Positions 18,114 to 26,632 of a stretch of 64,000 bases of DNA are shown here, in pieces; within the stretch, counting starts at the first letter, position 1, and each line of letters opens with the position of its first letter. Origin of the DNA: JANQJD01 sp965601685 (GTDB lineage: Bacteria; Pseudomonadota; Alphaproteobacteria; Rhodospirillales; Rhodospirillaceae); assembly GCA_965601685.1 (NCBI GenBank), contig CBFCWI010000001.1, positions 310,001-374,000 on the forward strand, read 5' to 3'. Under the pieces are notes generated by a model. It was given only the letters and a program-made list of their open reading frames with translations. It did not search any database and was not told the origin of the DNA. The translations under genes were made by a program, and so were the position numbers.

Positions 18114-18890
18114 ATGATACAGTTAGCGACATCTGGTACAATCCCTGCCCCAGTCATTGATGTTCAAGACTTAACTAAACTATATGGTGCAGTTACGGCT
18201 ATTAATTCTATTTCTTTCACAGTGAATCCCGGTCAGAGGGTCGCACTCCTAGGCGGAAACGGAGCTGGCAAGACTACGACTCTTTCCATACTGCTCGGGC
18301 TCCTACTGCCTAGTGCTGGCACGATTCGTGTGCTAGGGGAAGATATGGTCAATCAACGGTATCGTGTACTTTCTCGTATTAATTTTTCTTCCCCATATGT
18401 TGATTTGCCGCACAGACTCTCTGTCCGGGAGAATATGACTGTATATGCTCACTTATACGGCGTTCCAGATGCGCGCGGCCGCATTGCGGATTTAGCGCGG
18501 GAACTGGATATAGAAGATCTGCTGAATCGTCCATGCGGCAAACTATCCGCTGGGCAGAGAACGCGTGTGATTCTTGCAAAGGCACTGTTAAATCAACCAG
18601 AACTATTGTTTCTGGATGAACCAACTGCTTCCCTCGATCCAGATACTAGTGACTGGGTGCGGAGTTATCTTGAATCTTATGGTCGTGGAGCTACTCTTCT
18701 GTTAGCTTCACATAACATGGCTGAGGTTGAGCGGCTGTGTGACTTCGTTTTGATCATGCGGCAGGGGTGTATTTATGACCGTGGCGCTCCCGTCGATCTT
18801 ATTCGCCGTTACGGTCGTGACACCTTGGAAGAGGTCTTTCTCGACATTGCTCGCAATCGCTTTCTGGAGCTCTCAACAAGGCTGCTCTGA
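18114..18890 (+). CDS. ABC-2 type transporter ATP-binding protein, orphan
   Basis: Cytoplasmic ATPase of an ABC exporter of the NodI/CcmA-like ABC-2 class. It has 258 residues from the ATG at 18114, with a GTG directly before it as an alternative. The Walker A is LLGGNGAGKTTT, the Q-loop region INFSSPYVDLP, the signature KLSAGQRTRVILAKAL, the Walker B LLFLDEPTASLDPD, and the switch histidine SHNMAEVERL. The signature LSAGQ is a mild variant of LSGGQ. No membrane permease is adjacent: the next gene is hpnC on the other strand, and the two 3' ends overlap by 92 bases. The partner permease must be elsewhere or lost. The substrate is unknown. Confidence 0.85.
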   Translation: MIQLATSGTIPAPVIDVQDLTKLYGAVTAINSISFTVNPGQRVALLGGNGAGKTTTLSILLGLLLPSAGTIRVLGEDMVNQRYRVLSRINFSSPYVDLPHRLSVRENMTVYAHLYGVPDARGRIADLARELDIEDLLNRPCGKLSAGQRTRVILAKALLNQPELLFLDEPTASLDPDTSDWVRSYLESYGRGATLLLASHNMAEVERLCDFVLIMRQGCIYDRGAPVDLIRRYGRDTLEEVFLDIARNRFLELSTRLL

Positions 18891-19794
18891 ACTTCTTCAA
18901 AGGGGACTGCCACCCCATTGCTACGCCCATCGCCGCTATCCAGTCAAAACGTCGTAGACCGTAAAAGTGTGCTAGCAGATCTTGATGACGTAATCGATGT
19001 AGCAGACGCAGAGCCAAAGCCAGGGTCACAGTGGCTTCCATGCGAAAACGACGGCAGGCGATAGCAGCTGGCAGATGGTGTGCTGCCATGACCAGAGACT
19101 CAACTTCGTCCAGCATGTGGTTGAACACCCGCAGCAATCCTGGTGGAGCTTTCCGTGCCCCTAAAATAGTTCGATCGAGCCCCTCTGCGGCCAGTAAGTC
19201 GGCCGGCACGTACACGCGATTCAGAGCGGTAAAATCCTTGTGGCAATCCTGTAGGTGGTTGAGCACCTGCAGAGCCGTGCACAGCGCATCCGACGCCGTC
19301 AGAGCGGCAGGGTTGGTCTCGTAATGAATCCCTAATAGAAACCGGCCCACAGGATTGGCTGACATACGGCAGTAGTCTAGCAAGTCTACCCAGTTTCTGC
19401 TGTCCTCGTTAACAGCATCGCGTCGAAACGCCAGGAGCAAGGCCCGTGGCTGGTCGACCGAGAATAATCCACTGTGCTGCAGCAGTAACTGACGGAGATG
19501 CCAAGCTGATTGAGCCCATGCTGGCACAGGTGAGAGCCCTTGTAGAGCACTGTCCATTGTGTCGAGCTTGGCAAGCTTAGTCTGACTATCCAACACTGGG
19601 TCGTCCGCAAGGTCATCCGCCGTGCGAGCAAAGCGGTAGAAAGCTGCTATCAGAGGACGTACGGTCTTCGATAGTAGAAAGGATCCTACGGGAAAGTTCT
19701 CATCGCGCTGAGTCTTGCCAGTCAGGCGAACCATCTCAATGGCATTGCTGAACATGGCGGAAGCCTCCTCGGCCAGCAGCTTACTGTTCCACAT
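18799..19794 (-). CDS. hpnC: squalene/hydroxysqualene synthase-like protein HpnC
   Basis: Trans-isoprenyl diphosphate synthase family protein of the HpnC type, acting with HpnD and HpnE in the bacterial route from farnesyl diphosphate to squalene for hopanoids. It has 331 residues from the ATG at 19794, with AGGAG just upstream. The substrate-binding aspartates are seen in ARTADDLADD and NHLQDCHKD, with ENFPVGSFLL near the N-terminus and YCRMSANPVGRFLLG in the middle, all HpnC-like. The last 30 or so residues (after SPLKKF) are not family-like and lie over the 3' end of the ABC gene, suggesting loss of the original stop. hpnD, hpnE and shc are not in the window. Confidence 0.88.
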   Translation of the reverse strand: MWNSKLLAEEASAMFSNAIEMVRLTGKTQRDENFPVGSFLLSKTVRPLIAAFYRFARTADDLADDPVLDSQTKLAKLDTMDSALQGLSPVPAWAQSAWHLRQLLLQHSGLFSVDQPRALLLAFRRDAVNEDSRNWVDLLDYCRMSANPVGRFLLGIHYETNPAALTASDALCTALQVLNHLQDCHKDFTALNRVYVPADLLAAEGLDRTILGARKAPPGLLRVFNHMLDEVESLVMAAHHLPAAIACRRFRMEATVTLALALRLLHRLRHQDLLAHFYGLRRFDWIAAMGVAMGWQSPLKKFRAALLRAPESDCEQCRERPLPRCHDRNGE

Positions 19795-20403
19795 ATGTCT
19801 CCTGGCACCGTGTATGGCTTCCACACGTGCCCTCGGCACCTCTTGTCGTCTATAGAGAACACAAAAAGTGCAACGGCAAATCGCGGATAATGAAACGTTA
19901 TCACAAGGGCCAACCTATCCAACAGAGTGAGTCTCCCACCTAGACTTCGTGCAAGATGACGGCAGTTGCAGTGTGAAACGTATGCATGAAACCGCTCCTT
20001 TCTTTCCCGTGTGTTTGCACTCTTATGGCATGTGGAGCTAGGCTCTCTTTGCTTGCAAGGGTAGCCTATCGACACCGAGGCGGTGAGGCTGGTCACAGCC
20101 TCGTTATTCTTAACCGTTCTTGAAGGGGTCCGTCGGACACTGGCAGTAAGCACATAAGCGACAGTGGCTGCTGCGCAGGGGCTCGGCGGCTACAGCTATT
20201 GAATCTGCCTCCCGCTCCATTATGTTTCTTCCTGAGAACACTTTGCAAAAGTATGCGCTGACACATTGCCCTGATATGATAGCGTTTATGATAGCGTTTA
20301 GAAATAGAAATTAGTTTTGCTCGAACAGAGACATACCACACGCCTTGGCATGGCAGTGGCCATGCCAAGGACCTTTGGAATCTGACAACTCTGACTATGG
20401 GCC
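19795..20403. other. gene-free spacer between petC and hpnC
   Basis: About 600 bases with no supported gene. It contains a perfect tandem duplication of the 12-base unit tgatagcgttta at 20277-20300 and the petABC downstream hairpin at 20343-20370. Short open frames here show no family features. Confidence 0.5.
20343..20370 (-). terminator. strong hairpin downstream of petABC
   Basis: Perfect 12-base stem ccttggcatggc/gccatgccaagg with a 4-base loop (agtg), starting 33 bases after the petC stop on the minus strand. No T-run follows. It is the strongest stem-loop I found in the window and is the likely 3' end of the petABC transcript. Confidence 0.6.
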
Positions 20404-21162
20404 TCAGTGGACACCAGACCAGATCTGCCGCTTGAGAGCATAGAACAGCCCCGTCAGGAAAACCAGGAAGGCTAGTGTTTTAAGGCCAAGTGCGTGTCGT
20501 GCATCTAGCTCTGGCTCAGCCGTCCAATTCAGAAACGCCGTCACATCCTTGGCCAATTGCGGCAAGGACGCTGATGTGCCATCGTCGTAGGTTACCATAT
20601 CTTCGAACAAAGGCTGTGGCATGGCAATCTGTTGACCAGGGAAGGCCTTATTATAGTTCATGCCTGGGGTCAGAATGACGTCAGATGGGGGGTCCTCATA
20701 GCCTGTTAACAAGCTATAGAGATAATCTGGTCCCCCAGCTCTGGCCTTAGCCATCAGTGAGAGGTCAGGTGGTAGAGCGCCGTTGTTGGCAACGCGAGCA
20801 GCCTGATCATTGGCATAAGGTGAGACGAAGCGATCCGATGGACGAGCGAAACGTGTAAACATCTCTCCTTGCTCGTTCGGACCATCCTGTACTTCCTTTT
20901 CAGCTGCGATTGTCTTAATCTCTTCATCTGTGAACCCGATGTCGACTAGGTTGCGGTAGGCGACTAGCCTCAAGCCATGGCAGTTGGCACACACTTCACT
21001 GTAGACCATAAAGCCCCTCCTGAGCTGGTCCTTGTCGTAGCTACCGAATATCCCCCGCCAGGGCCAAGACTGAGCCGCTAGCAGGGGTTTCTCCTCAGAA
21101 GACGCAACAGCGGGAACAGCCAGCCATGTGGCAACCAGGACAAAAACGAAGAACCGGCGCAT
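20404..21162 (-). CDS. petC: cytochrome c1 of the bc1 complex
   Basis: Heme c subunit of ubiquinol:cytochrome c oxidoreductase, facing the periplasm. It has 252 residues with an N-terminal signal peptide (RRFFVFVLVATWLAVPAVASS), the heme-binding CANCH near residue 58, the ligand region containing MNYNKAFPGQQIAMPQPL, and a C-terminal membrane anchor (LKTLAFLVFLTGLFYALKR). It is the third gene of petABC and begins 16 bases after the petB stop. In this setting the complex would take electrons from quinol and pass them to cytochrome c, the same pool fed by FccAB. Confidence 0.96.
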   Translation of the reverse strand: MRRFFVFVLVATWLAVPAVASSEEKPLLAAQSWPWRGIFGSYDKDQLRRGFMVYSEVCANCHGLRLVAYRNLVDIGFTDEEIKTIAAEKEVQDGPNEQGEMFTRFARPSDRFVSPYANDQAARVANNGALPPDLSLMAKARAGGPDYLYSLLTGYEDPPSDVILTPGMNYNKAFPGQQIAMPQPLFEDMVTYDDGTSASLPQLAKDVTAFLNWTAEPELDARHALGLKTLAFLVFLTGLFYALKRQIWSGVH

Positions 21163-21178
21163 GTCGTGCTCTCCTCAG

Positions 21179-22399
21179 TCAGATCTTGGTTGCCTTGACC
21201 ACTGGCGTACAAATGCTTTCCGGCAGTGACCGTGGCTTTTCGAATATGCCTATTAGGGGTATGAGAATGAGGAAGTGGAGGAAGTAATACACCGTTGCCA
21301 CCCGGCCGATGACGAGATAAGCGCCTTCCGGCGGCTTAGCCCCGATCCAACCCAAGATCAAGCAATCCAGCAGAAAGACCCAGAACAGCTGCTTGTAGAT
21401 CGGCCGGAATCGTGCTGAACGAACCTTCGACCTGTCTAGCCAGGGTAGGACAAACAGGATCAAAATGGCGGAAAACATCAATACCACTCCGAACAATTTG
21501 TCCGGCACAGCCCGTAGGATAGCATAGAAAGGCAGAAAATACCACTCTGGTACGATGTGTGGAGGCGTAACCATTGGATTAGCTGGAATATAGTTATCCG
21601 GCTCTCCAAAAAGATTCGGTGCGAAAAAAACGAAGAAGAGATAGAAAAGCAGGAAAAGACCGATTCCGTATAGATCCTTGATGGTATAATAAGGATGGAA
21701 GGGAATTGTGTCTTGCGATCCCCTAATATCGATGCCGAGTGGATTGTTGGACTTGACAGTATGCAATGCCCACACGTGGATAGCAACTAAACCAAGTATA
21801 ATAAAAGGCAGGAGATAATGCAGGGAGAAAAACCGATTTAATGTAGGGTTATCAACAGAGAATCCCCCCCACAGCCAGGTGACAACCTCCTGACCTACCC
21901 ATGGCACAGCTGAGAAGAGATTGGTGATCACAGTAGCCCCCCAGAAACTCATCTGGCCCCAGGGCAGTACATAGCCCATGAACGCGGTGGCCATCATCGT
22001 CAGGAAGATGATGATACCAATCCACCACAGCACCTCGCGTGGCGATTTGTAAGAGCCATAATACAAACCACGGAAGATATGGATATAGACGACGAGAAAA
22101 AACATCGACGCCCCGTTCATGTGTAGATAGCGCAGGAGCCAACCATAATTGACATCACGCATGATCCGTTCAACGCTATCGAAGGCATGGGCTGTGTGGG
22201 CTGTATAATTCATGGCCAGAAAGATGCCAGTGAGAACCATCACCGCAAGGGCGAATCCCGCAAGGGAACCAAAATTCCACCAATAATTGAGATTCCTCGG
22301 CGTTGGATATGCAATTGCCAAATGATGTACCATGGTAAAGATCGGCAGGCGATCATCGATCCACCGGACAATCCTATTGCTATGTACCGAAGCACTCAT
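21179..22399 (-). CDS. petB: cytochrome b of the bc1 complex
   Basis: Membrane subunit carrying the two b hemes and both quinone sites. It has 406 residues from the ATG at 22399; a longer open frame upstream to 22462 lies inside petA. Recognisable parts are LNYWWNFGSLAG, the heme histidine helices (LRYLHMNGASMFFLVVYIHIFRG and HYLLPFIILGLVAIHVWALH), GYVLPWGQMSFWGATVITN, and the Qo-site PEWYFLPFYAILRAVP. Eight membrane segments are apparent. It begins 13 bases after petA. Confidence 0.97.
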   Translation of the reverse strand: MSASVHSNRIVRWIDDRLPIFTMVHHLAIAYPTPRNLNYWWNFGSLAGFALAVMVLTGIFLAMNYTAHTAHAFDSVERIMRDVNYGWLLRYLHMNGASMFFLVVYIHIFRGLYYGSYKSPREVLWWIGIIIFLTMMATAFMGYVLPWGQMSFWGATVITNLFSAVPWVGQEVVTWLWGGFSVDNPTLNRFFSLHYLLPFIILGLVAIHVWALHTVKSNNPLGIDIRGSQDTIPFHPYYTIKDLYGIGLFLLFYLFFVFFAPNLFGEPDNYIPANPMVTPPHIVPEWYFLPFYAILRAVPDKLFGVVLMFSAILILFVLPWLDRSKVRSARFRPIYKQLFWVFLLDCLILGWIGAKPPEGAYLVIGRVATVYYFLHFLILIPLIGIFEKPRSLPESICTPVVKATKI

Positions 22400-22412
22400 C
22401 TCCTGGAGGCTC

Positions 22413-22967
22413 CTAACCGATCTTGATGGTAGTTGCGCTAGTAAAAGTATACGGTGGGACAATCAGATTGAATGGTGCAGGTCCTTTACGGATTCGTCCA
22501 GACACATCGTAATGGGACCCGTGACAGGGGCAAAACCAACCATTATATTCTCCGTGTGGATCTGTCTGCTTTTGCCCCAGCGGCACACACCCTAGATGTG
22601 TACACACGCCAACCAGAACGAGCCATTCCGGGTTTTGAACTCGATCTTCGTCTGTTTGTGGATCGGGCAGCCCACTGATATCTACATTACGGGCTGCCTG
22701 CGTTTCCTCAGGCGTTCTGTGGCGGATGAAGACCGGTTTACCGCGCCAAGTCACAGTGATCGCTTGTCCTGGAGCGACTGGTGTTAAGTCCACTTCGGAT
22801 GAGGATAATGCCAACACATCAGCAGCCGGGTTCATGCTGTGAATGAACGGCCACAGCGCCAAGGCCGTTCCGGTCGCTCCCGTTATAGAGGTCGCATAAG
22901 TCAGAAAATCACGGCGAGTTTGAGCCTCGCCTGGGCCCACTGGTGTGGAAAGTGCAGAGTCAGCCAT
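22413..22967 (-). CDS. petA: Rieske iron-sulfur protein of the bc1 complex
   Basis: [2Fe-2S] subunit of the bc1 complex. It has 184 residues. A Tat-type signal-anchor with TRRDFLTYATSITGATGTA is at the N-terminus. The cluster ligands are in CTHLGC near residue 122 and CPCHGSHYD near residue 146. A conserved GPAPFNLIVPPY follows. It is the first gene of petABC, read on the minus strand. Confidence 0.97.
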   Translation of the reverse strand: MADSALSTPVGPGEAQTRRDFLTYATSITGATGTALALWPFIHSMNPAADVLALSSSEVDLTPVAPGQAITVTWRGKPVFIRHRTPEETQAARNVDISGLPDPQTDEDRVQNPEWLVLVGVCTHLGCVPLGQKQTDPHGEYNGWFCPCHGSHYDVSGRIRKGPAPFNLIVPPYTFTSATTIKIG

Positions 22968-23426
22968 TACATAACCTCAATGGTTTTATTCCTCTTAGAT
23001 TCTCTTGTGATCCGCTCGTACTCCGCACCTCTACACCTATTCTAGCAAGCAGACCTACCATGAAAACACACAAACCGGCACAGCCTCGCCGCTTGCGCCA
23101 CTGACCAGAGCGGTTGATTGTAATCCAAGAGACTCTGTCTTGGAAAGGCAAAAGATTAGAAATCTCTAAATTGGTCTAAGCCAAAATGGCCTAGCCTAGG
23201 CAAGGGGTTACGTGAAATAGCTTTGTGCGGAGGACAATAGGAAGCACTGTGATCAACCTGTACCCTTGACGTGTGGGAGCAATAGTCACCACTATGGACA
23301 GTGTCGAACACTCTCTTGATACGTTTGCAACCTAGGGAATGGCTGTGGTCAATCTGAAGAAATATGCCTGCACAGAGACATGTTGGAATTGAGCAGCAGT
23401 AAATCTTCGAAGAACAGGGGGCAATT
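22968..23426. other. divergent region between petABC and dadA
   Basis: About 460 bases without a supported gene. It must hold the promoters of petABC (minus) and dadA (plus). TTGACG at 23264-23269 has no good -10 partner. The dadA ribosome binding site AGGGGG lies near 23415-23420. Confidence 0.45.
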
Positions 23427-24680
23427 GTGCGTGTGGTCGTGCTAGGGGCAGGTGTGATTGGTGTCGCAACTGCCTATCGTCTTGCCCAGGAAGGGCATGA
23501 AGTCATTGTGATCGATCGCAGGCCATATGCGGGACTAGAGACTAGCTTTGCTAATGGCGGACAGGTTTCAGCTAGTCATGCTGAGCCATGGGCTACACCG
23601 ACTGCTCTCCTCAAAGTGTTGCGATGGCTGGGACGCGAGGATGCACCTCTGGTGTACCAGTGGACGCGCTGGGACCCCGCCTTGTGGAGCTGGCTTTGGA
23701 GATTCCTGTGCAACTGCACATCAGCCCGTGCTCACCACAATATTGGACGTAGCTTGCGCTTGGCCCTCTACAGTCGGGCCATGTTGAAGGTACTGCGGGC
23801 AGAGACCGGGATCACCTACGATAACTGCAAAAGTGGTATTCTACACATCTATCGCATGGCGCGCGCTTTTTCCCACGCTTGTGCGGCTGCAACAATAATG
23901 CGGGCCCATGGTTTGGAATGTCGACCATGCTCAATGGCTACATGTCTGACTATAGAACCAGCCCTGGTAAATATTGCACCACATCTGGCCGGTGGTCTGT
24001 ACAGTCCGGACGATGAGAGTGGTGATGCGTATCTGTTTACTACCCGTTTAGCTGGGCTCGCCCAAGCAGCAGGGGTTGATTTTCGTTTTGGAGTCACTGT
24101 GCGCGGTCTAGAGGCTGAGGCTGGCCGTATTGTGCACGTTGTCACTGATCACGGACCCATCACTGGTGTCCTGTATGTGCTTTCTTTAGGGAGTTATAGT
24201 CCACTAATCGCAAATACTATTGGTTTAAATCTTCCAATATATCCAGCAAAAGGATACTCTCTTACAGTAGATGCCACTGGCTTCTCTGGTGCCCCAACTG
24301 TTAGTATTACTGATGATGAATATAAGATGGTGTACACTCGTTTAAGGAATCGCCTTCGCATTGCCGGCACCGCTGAGCTAGTAGGATGGGATGCGACGCT
24401 AACACCTTTACGAGCTGAGTTTCTACTAAAACGGGCCAGAATCTTATTCCCCAATGGCGGGGATTATGCTAGTGCTGTGTCTTGGGCTGGCTTGAGGCCG
24501 CAAACCCCAGATAGCGTACCCATCATAGGTTGCACGCCATGGCCTGAACTGCTTCTGAACACTGGTCATGGCACGCTAGGATGGACAATGGCCGTCGGTT
24601 CAGCCTGCATCATCGCTGATCTGGTGGCTGGTCGACCCCCTGCCATCGATCTTGAAGGTCTAGGATTAGAGCGATTTTGA
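23427..24680 (+). CDS. dadA: D-amino acid dehydrogenase
   Basis: FAD-dependent dehydrogenase that oxidatively deaminates D-amino acids, mainly D-alanine, passing electrons to the respiratory chain. It has 417 residues from a GTG at 23427 with AGGGGG upstream. The N-terminal FAD fold is VVVLGAGVIGVATAYRLAQEGHEV followed by IDRRPYAGLETSFANGGQVSASHAEPWA, typical of DadA, as are GGLYSPDDESGDA, PIYPAKGYSLTVD, SWAGLRPQTPDSVPIIG and NTGHGTLGWTMAVGSA. It is single and followed by a hairpin shared with the convergent fccB. Confidence 0.94.
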   Translation: MRVVVLGAGVIGVATAYRLAQEGHEVIVIDRRPYAGLETSFANGGQVSASHAEPWATPTALLKVLRWLGREDAPLVYQWTRWDPALWSWLWRFLCNCTSARAHHNIGRSLRLALYSRAMLKVLRAETGITYDNCKSGILHIYRMARAFSHACAAATIMRAHGLECRPCSMATCLTIEPALVNIAPHLAGGLYSPDDESGDAYLFTTRLAGLAQAAGVDFRFGVTVRGLEAEAGRIVHVVTDHGPITGVLYVLSLGSYSPLIANTIGLNLPIYPAKGYSLTVDATGFSGAPTVSITDDEYKMVYTRLRNRLRIAGTAELVGWDATLTPLRAEFLLKRARILFPNGGDYASAVSWAGLRPQTPDSVPIIGCTPWPELLLNTGHGTLGWTMAVGSACIIADLVAGRPPAIDLEGLGLERF

Positions 24681-24698
24681 TGCAAAGTTTCAAGCAAT

Positions 24699-24726
24699 CC
24701 CTCCGTGCTACATGGAGAACGGAGGG
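24699..24726. terminator. hairpin between convergent dadA and fccB
   Basis: Perfect 8-base stem CCCTCCGT/ACGGAGGG with a 12-base loop in the 57-base gap between the two stop codons. It could end transcripts from both sides. Confidence 0.55.
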
Positions 24727-24737
24727 AAAGCAAGTTG

Positions 24738-26024
24738 TTATTGCCAGCTATCGGCCACGATATTATTGAACCAGCTGTGGGCATAAGCGACTTCACGCTT
24801 CAGCATTTCCGGTGAGGCATCAGAGGCTGTGATGGCAGACTTACCGGTGATCACCTGCTTATCATCATCAAAAGTATAAACTGCTGCCACTGAAAAGCCA
24901 TAATCGTGACCTGCGATGCTGTAGCAGGTATTCACGTACGATGGTGTTTCTGGTTCACGACCCTCTAAAGAGGCGATGATCGCAGATGCTGCCACCTTAG
25001 CTTGTGAATTCGCAGAATAAGCAGACTTAGGCATAATTCCTGCGACACAGGAGTCCCCAATAACATAAACACCTGTATGCAGAGTGGATTCAAAGGTTTT
25101 TTGATTGACCAGACACCAGCCATTACGATCTGTCAGGCCAGCGGCAGCGGCAATAGCCCCTGCCTTCTGTGGGGGGATGACGTTTAGGACATCTGCCTTG
25201 AAATCATCGATCTGGGCCTGAACCATCAGTGTTTTGGGATCGATCTTGTCAACCTTGCCCCCATCAGCCCCTGCAATCCATTGGATCATACTATCCGGTG
25301 TACCATAGCCGTACATACGGCTCCATGCCTGAATGAACAACTCTTTCTTGATAAAATCATCCTTAGGGTCGAGGATGATGATCTTTGACTTAGTCTTCCC
25401 ATGAGACTTGAAATAGTGTGCGAGTAGTGAAGCGCGCTCGTAAGGCCCCGGTGGGCAACGAAAGGGGTTCGGAGGTGCGACGATAATGACCGTTCCACCA
25501 TCTTTCATGCTTTCTATCTGCTTTCTCAGGAGCTGAGTCTGCGCGCCAGCCTTCCAGGCATGGGGAATGGTGGCACTTGTCATTTCATTGTAGCCCTCGA
25601 TAGCATCCCATCTAAAGTCGATACCGGGGGCTACAACACAGCGGTCATAGGCATAAGTCTTACCCTCCCTGGTACTGACACGCTTGCTAGCTGGGTCGAG
25701 ACCAGTAACAGTATCGAGAACGATGTTAATTCCATGTTGTTTCAGTCCGTCGAAACGGACCGTCAGTGAGTCCATCGTACGTCTACCGATAAGAGCTTCA
25801 TTCGATAGAAAACAGGCTATGTACTCGGCGCTGGCCTCTATTAGAGTCACGTTAAGCTGTGGGCTTGCCATCTTCAGGTACTTAGCAGCCGTCGCGCCTC
25901 CCGGACCGCCCCCGATAACCACTACCTTCTGGCTCGCACCACGCGCGATGGAGGGGACACCGAACACCGGGAGGGTGGCTGCGGTTGTGAGTTTTAGGAA
26001 ACCACGGCGATTGACATTGAACAT
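24738..26024 (-). CDS. fccB: flavocytochrome c sulfide dehydrogenase, FAD subunit
   Basis: Periplasmic flavoprotein that oxidises sulfide and hands electrons to the FccA heme subunit (also called SoxF in some clusters). It has 428 residues from the ATG at 26024, placed behind AGGGAGGT. A Tat signal NRRGFLKLTTAATLP starts the protein. The FAD fold VVVIGGGPGGATAAKYL follows, then EASAEYIACFLSNEALIG with the cysteine expected for flavin linkage or sulfide chemistry. Further on are APPNPFRCPPGPYERASLLAHY and YVIGDSCVAGIMPKSAYSANSQAK. It follows fccA by 14 bases. Confidence 0.94.
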   Translation of the reverse strand: MFNVNRRGFLKLTTAATLPVFGVPSIARGASQKVVVIGGGPGGATAAKYLKMASPQLNVTLIEASAEYIACFLSNEALIGRRTMDSLTVRFDGLKQHGINIVLDTVTGLDPASKRVSTREGKTYAYDRCVVAPGIDFRWDAIEGYNEMTSATIPHAWKAGAQTQLLRKQIESMKDGGTVIIVAPPNPFRCPPGPYERASLLAHYFKSHGKTKSKIIILDPKDDFIKKELFIQAWSRMYGYGTPDSMIQWIAGADGGKVDKIDPKTLMVQAQIDDFKADVLNVIPPQKAGAIAAAAGLTDRNGWCLVNQKTFESTLHTGVYVIGDSCVAGIMPKSAYSANSQAKVAASAIIASLEGREPETPSYVNTCYSIAGHDYGFSVAAVYTFDDDKQVITGKSAITASDASPEMLKREVAYAHSWFNNIVADSWQ

Positions 26025-26038
26025 AGGCACTACCTCCC

Positions 26039-26632
26039 TTAATTGCTCTTGCTGCCATAGAAATGAACAAGCGCCTCAATGCCTGCCTGTTGGTGCTCCT
26101 TTAGCACCGCGTCTATCTTTGCCTCCATATTCTTGCTCATCGGTCGCGTTCCGGAGATATAATCATGTAATGTTGCACGAAGATAAGGCATCCATTGCCC
26201 AGCTAATACCCCTGCTCCCTCGCTGCTGGCGCCAGCATCTTCATGACATTTCTCACAGTGCTGCTTGTGTAGGACCTGGCCAAGTCTCACTTTCCGACCA
26301 TCTACTAACTGATGTGCAGGAACAAATTTCTGTTCAGAGAAGAACTGTCCCATGGCGGTGATTTGACTATCACTATAATTTTTTGCGAGGCGACCCATTA
26401 CTGTAGAAGCCCATTCATCTTTCTTGTAGCCTTGCATAGCAGCAACAAAATAGTCAGCATCTATCCCAGCGATGGTTGGGATCGCCGGTCCTGTGCTAAC
26501 ACCGTTAGTCCCATGACAACCGGCACAGGCGTTACTCAACATCCTGGGGGTGGGAGGGTCATCAGCAGCAAAGCTACTTGCTGCTATGATCAACCCCCCT
26601 AATAATGCTAAAAGACTCACTTTTTTTTGCAT
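26039..26632 (-). CDS. fccA: flavocytochrome c sulfide dehydrogenase, diheme cytochrome subunit
   Basis: Periplasmic c-type cytochrome partner of FccB. It has 197 residues with a signal peptide (QKKVSLLALLGGLIIAASSFA) and two heme-binding motifs, CAGCH near residue 36 and CEKCH near residue 126, each in a class I cytochrome domain. The order fccA-fccB and the spacing fit a two-gene operon. Function is inferred from the pairing with a clear FccB; a diheme c4-like cytochrome would look similar alone. Confidence 0.9.
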   Translation of the reverse strand: MQKKVSLLALLGGLIIAASSFAADDPPTPRMLSNACAGCHGTNGVSTGPAIPTIAGIDADYFVAAMQGYKKDEWASTVMGRLAKNYSDSQITAMGQFFSEQKFVPAHQLVDGRKVRLGQVLHKQHCEKCHEDAGASSEGAGVLAGQWMPYLRATLHDYISGTRPMSKNMEAKIDAVLKEHQQAGIEALVHFYGSKSN

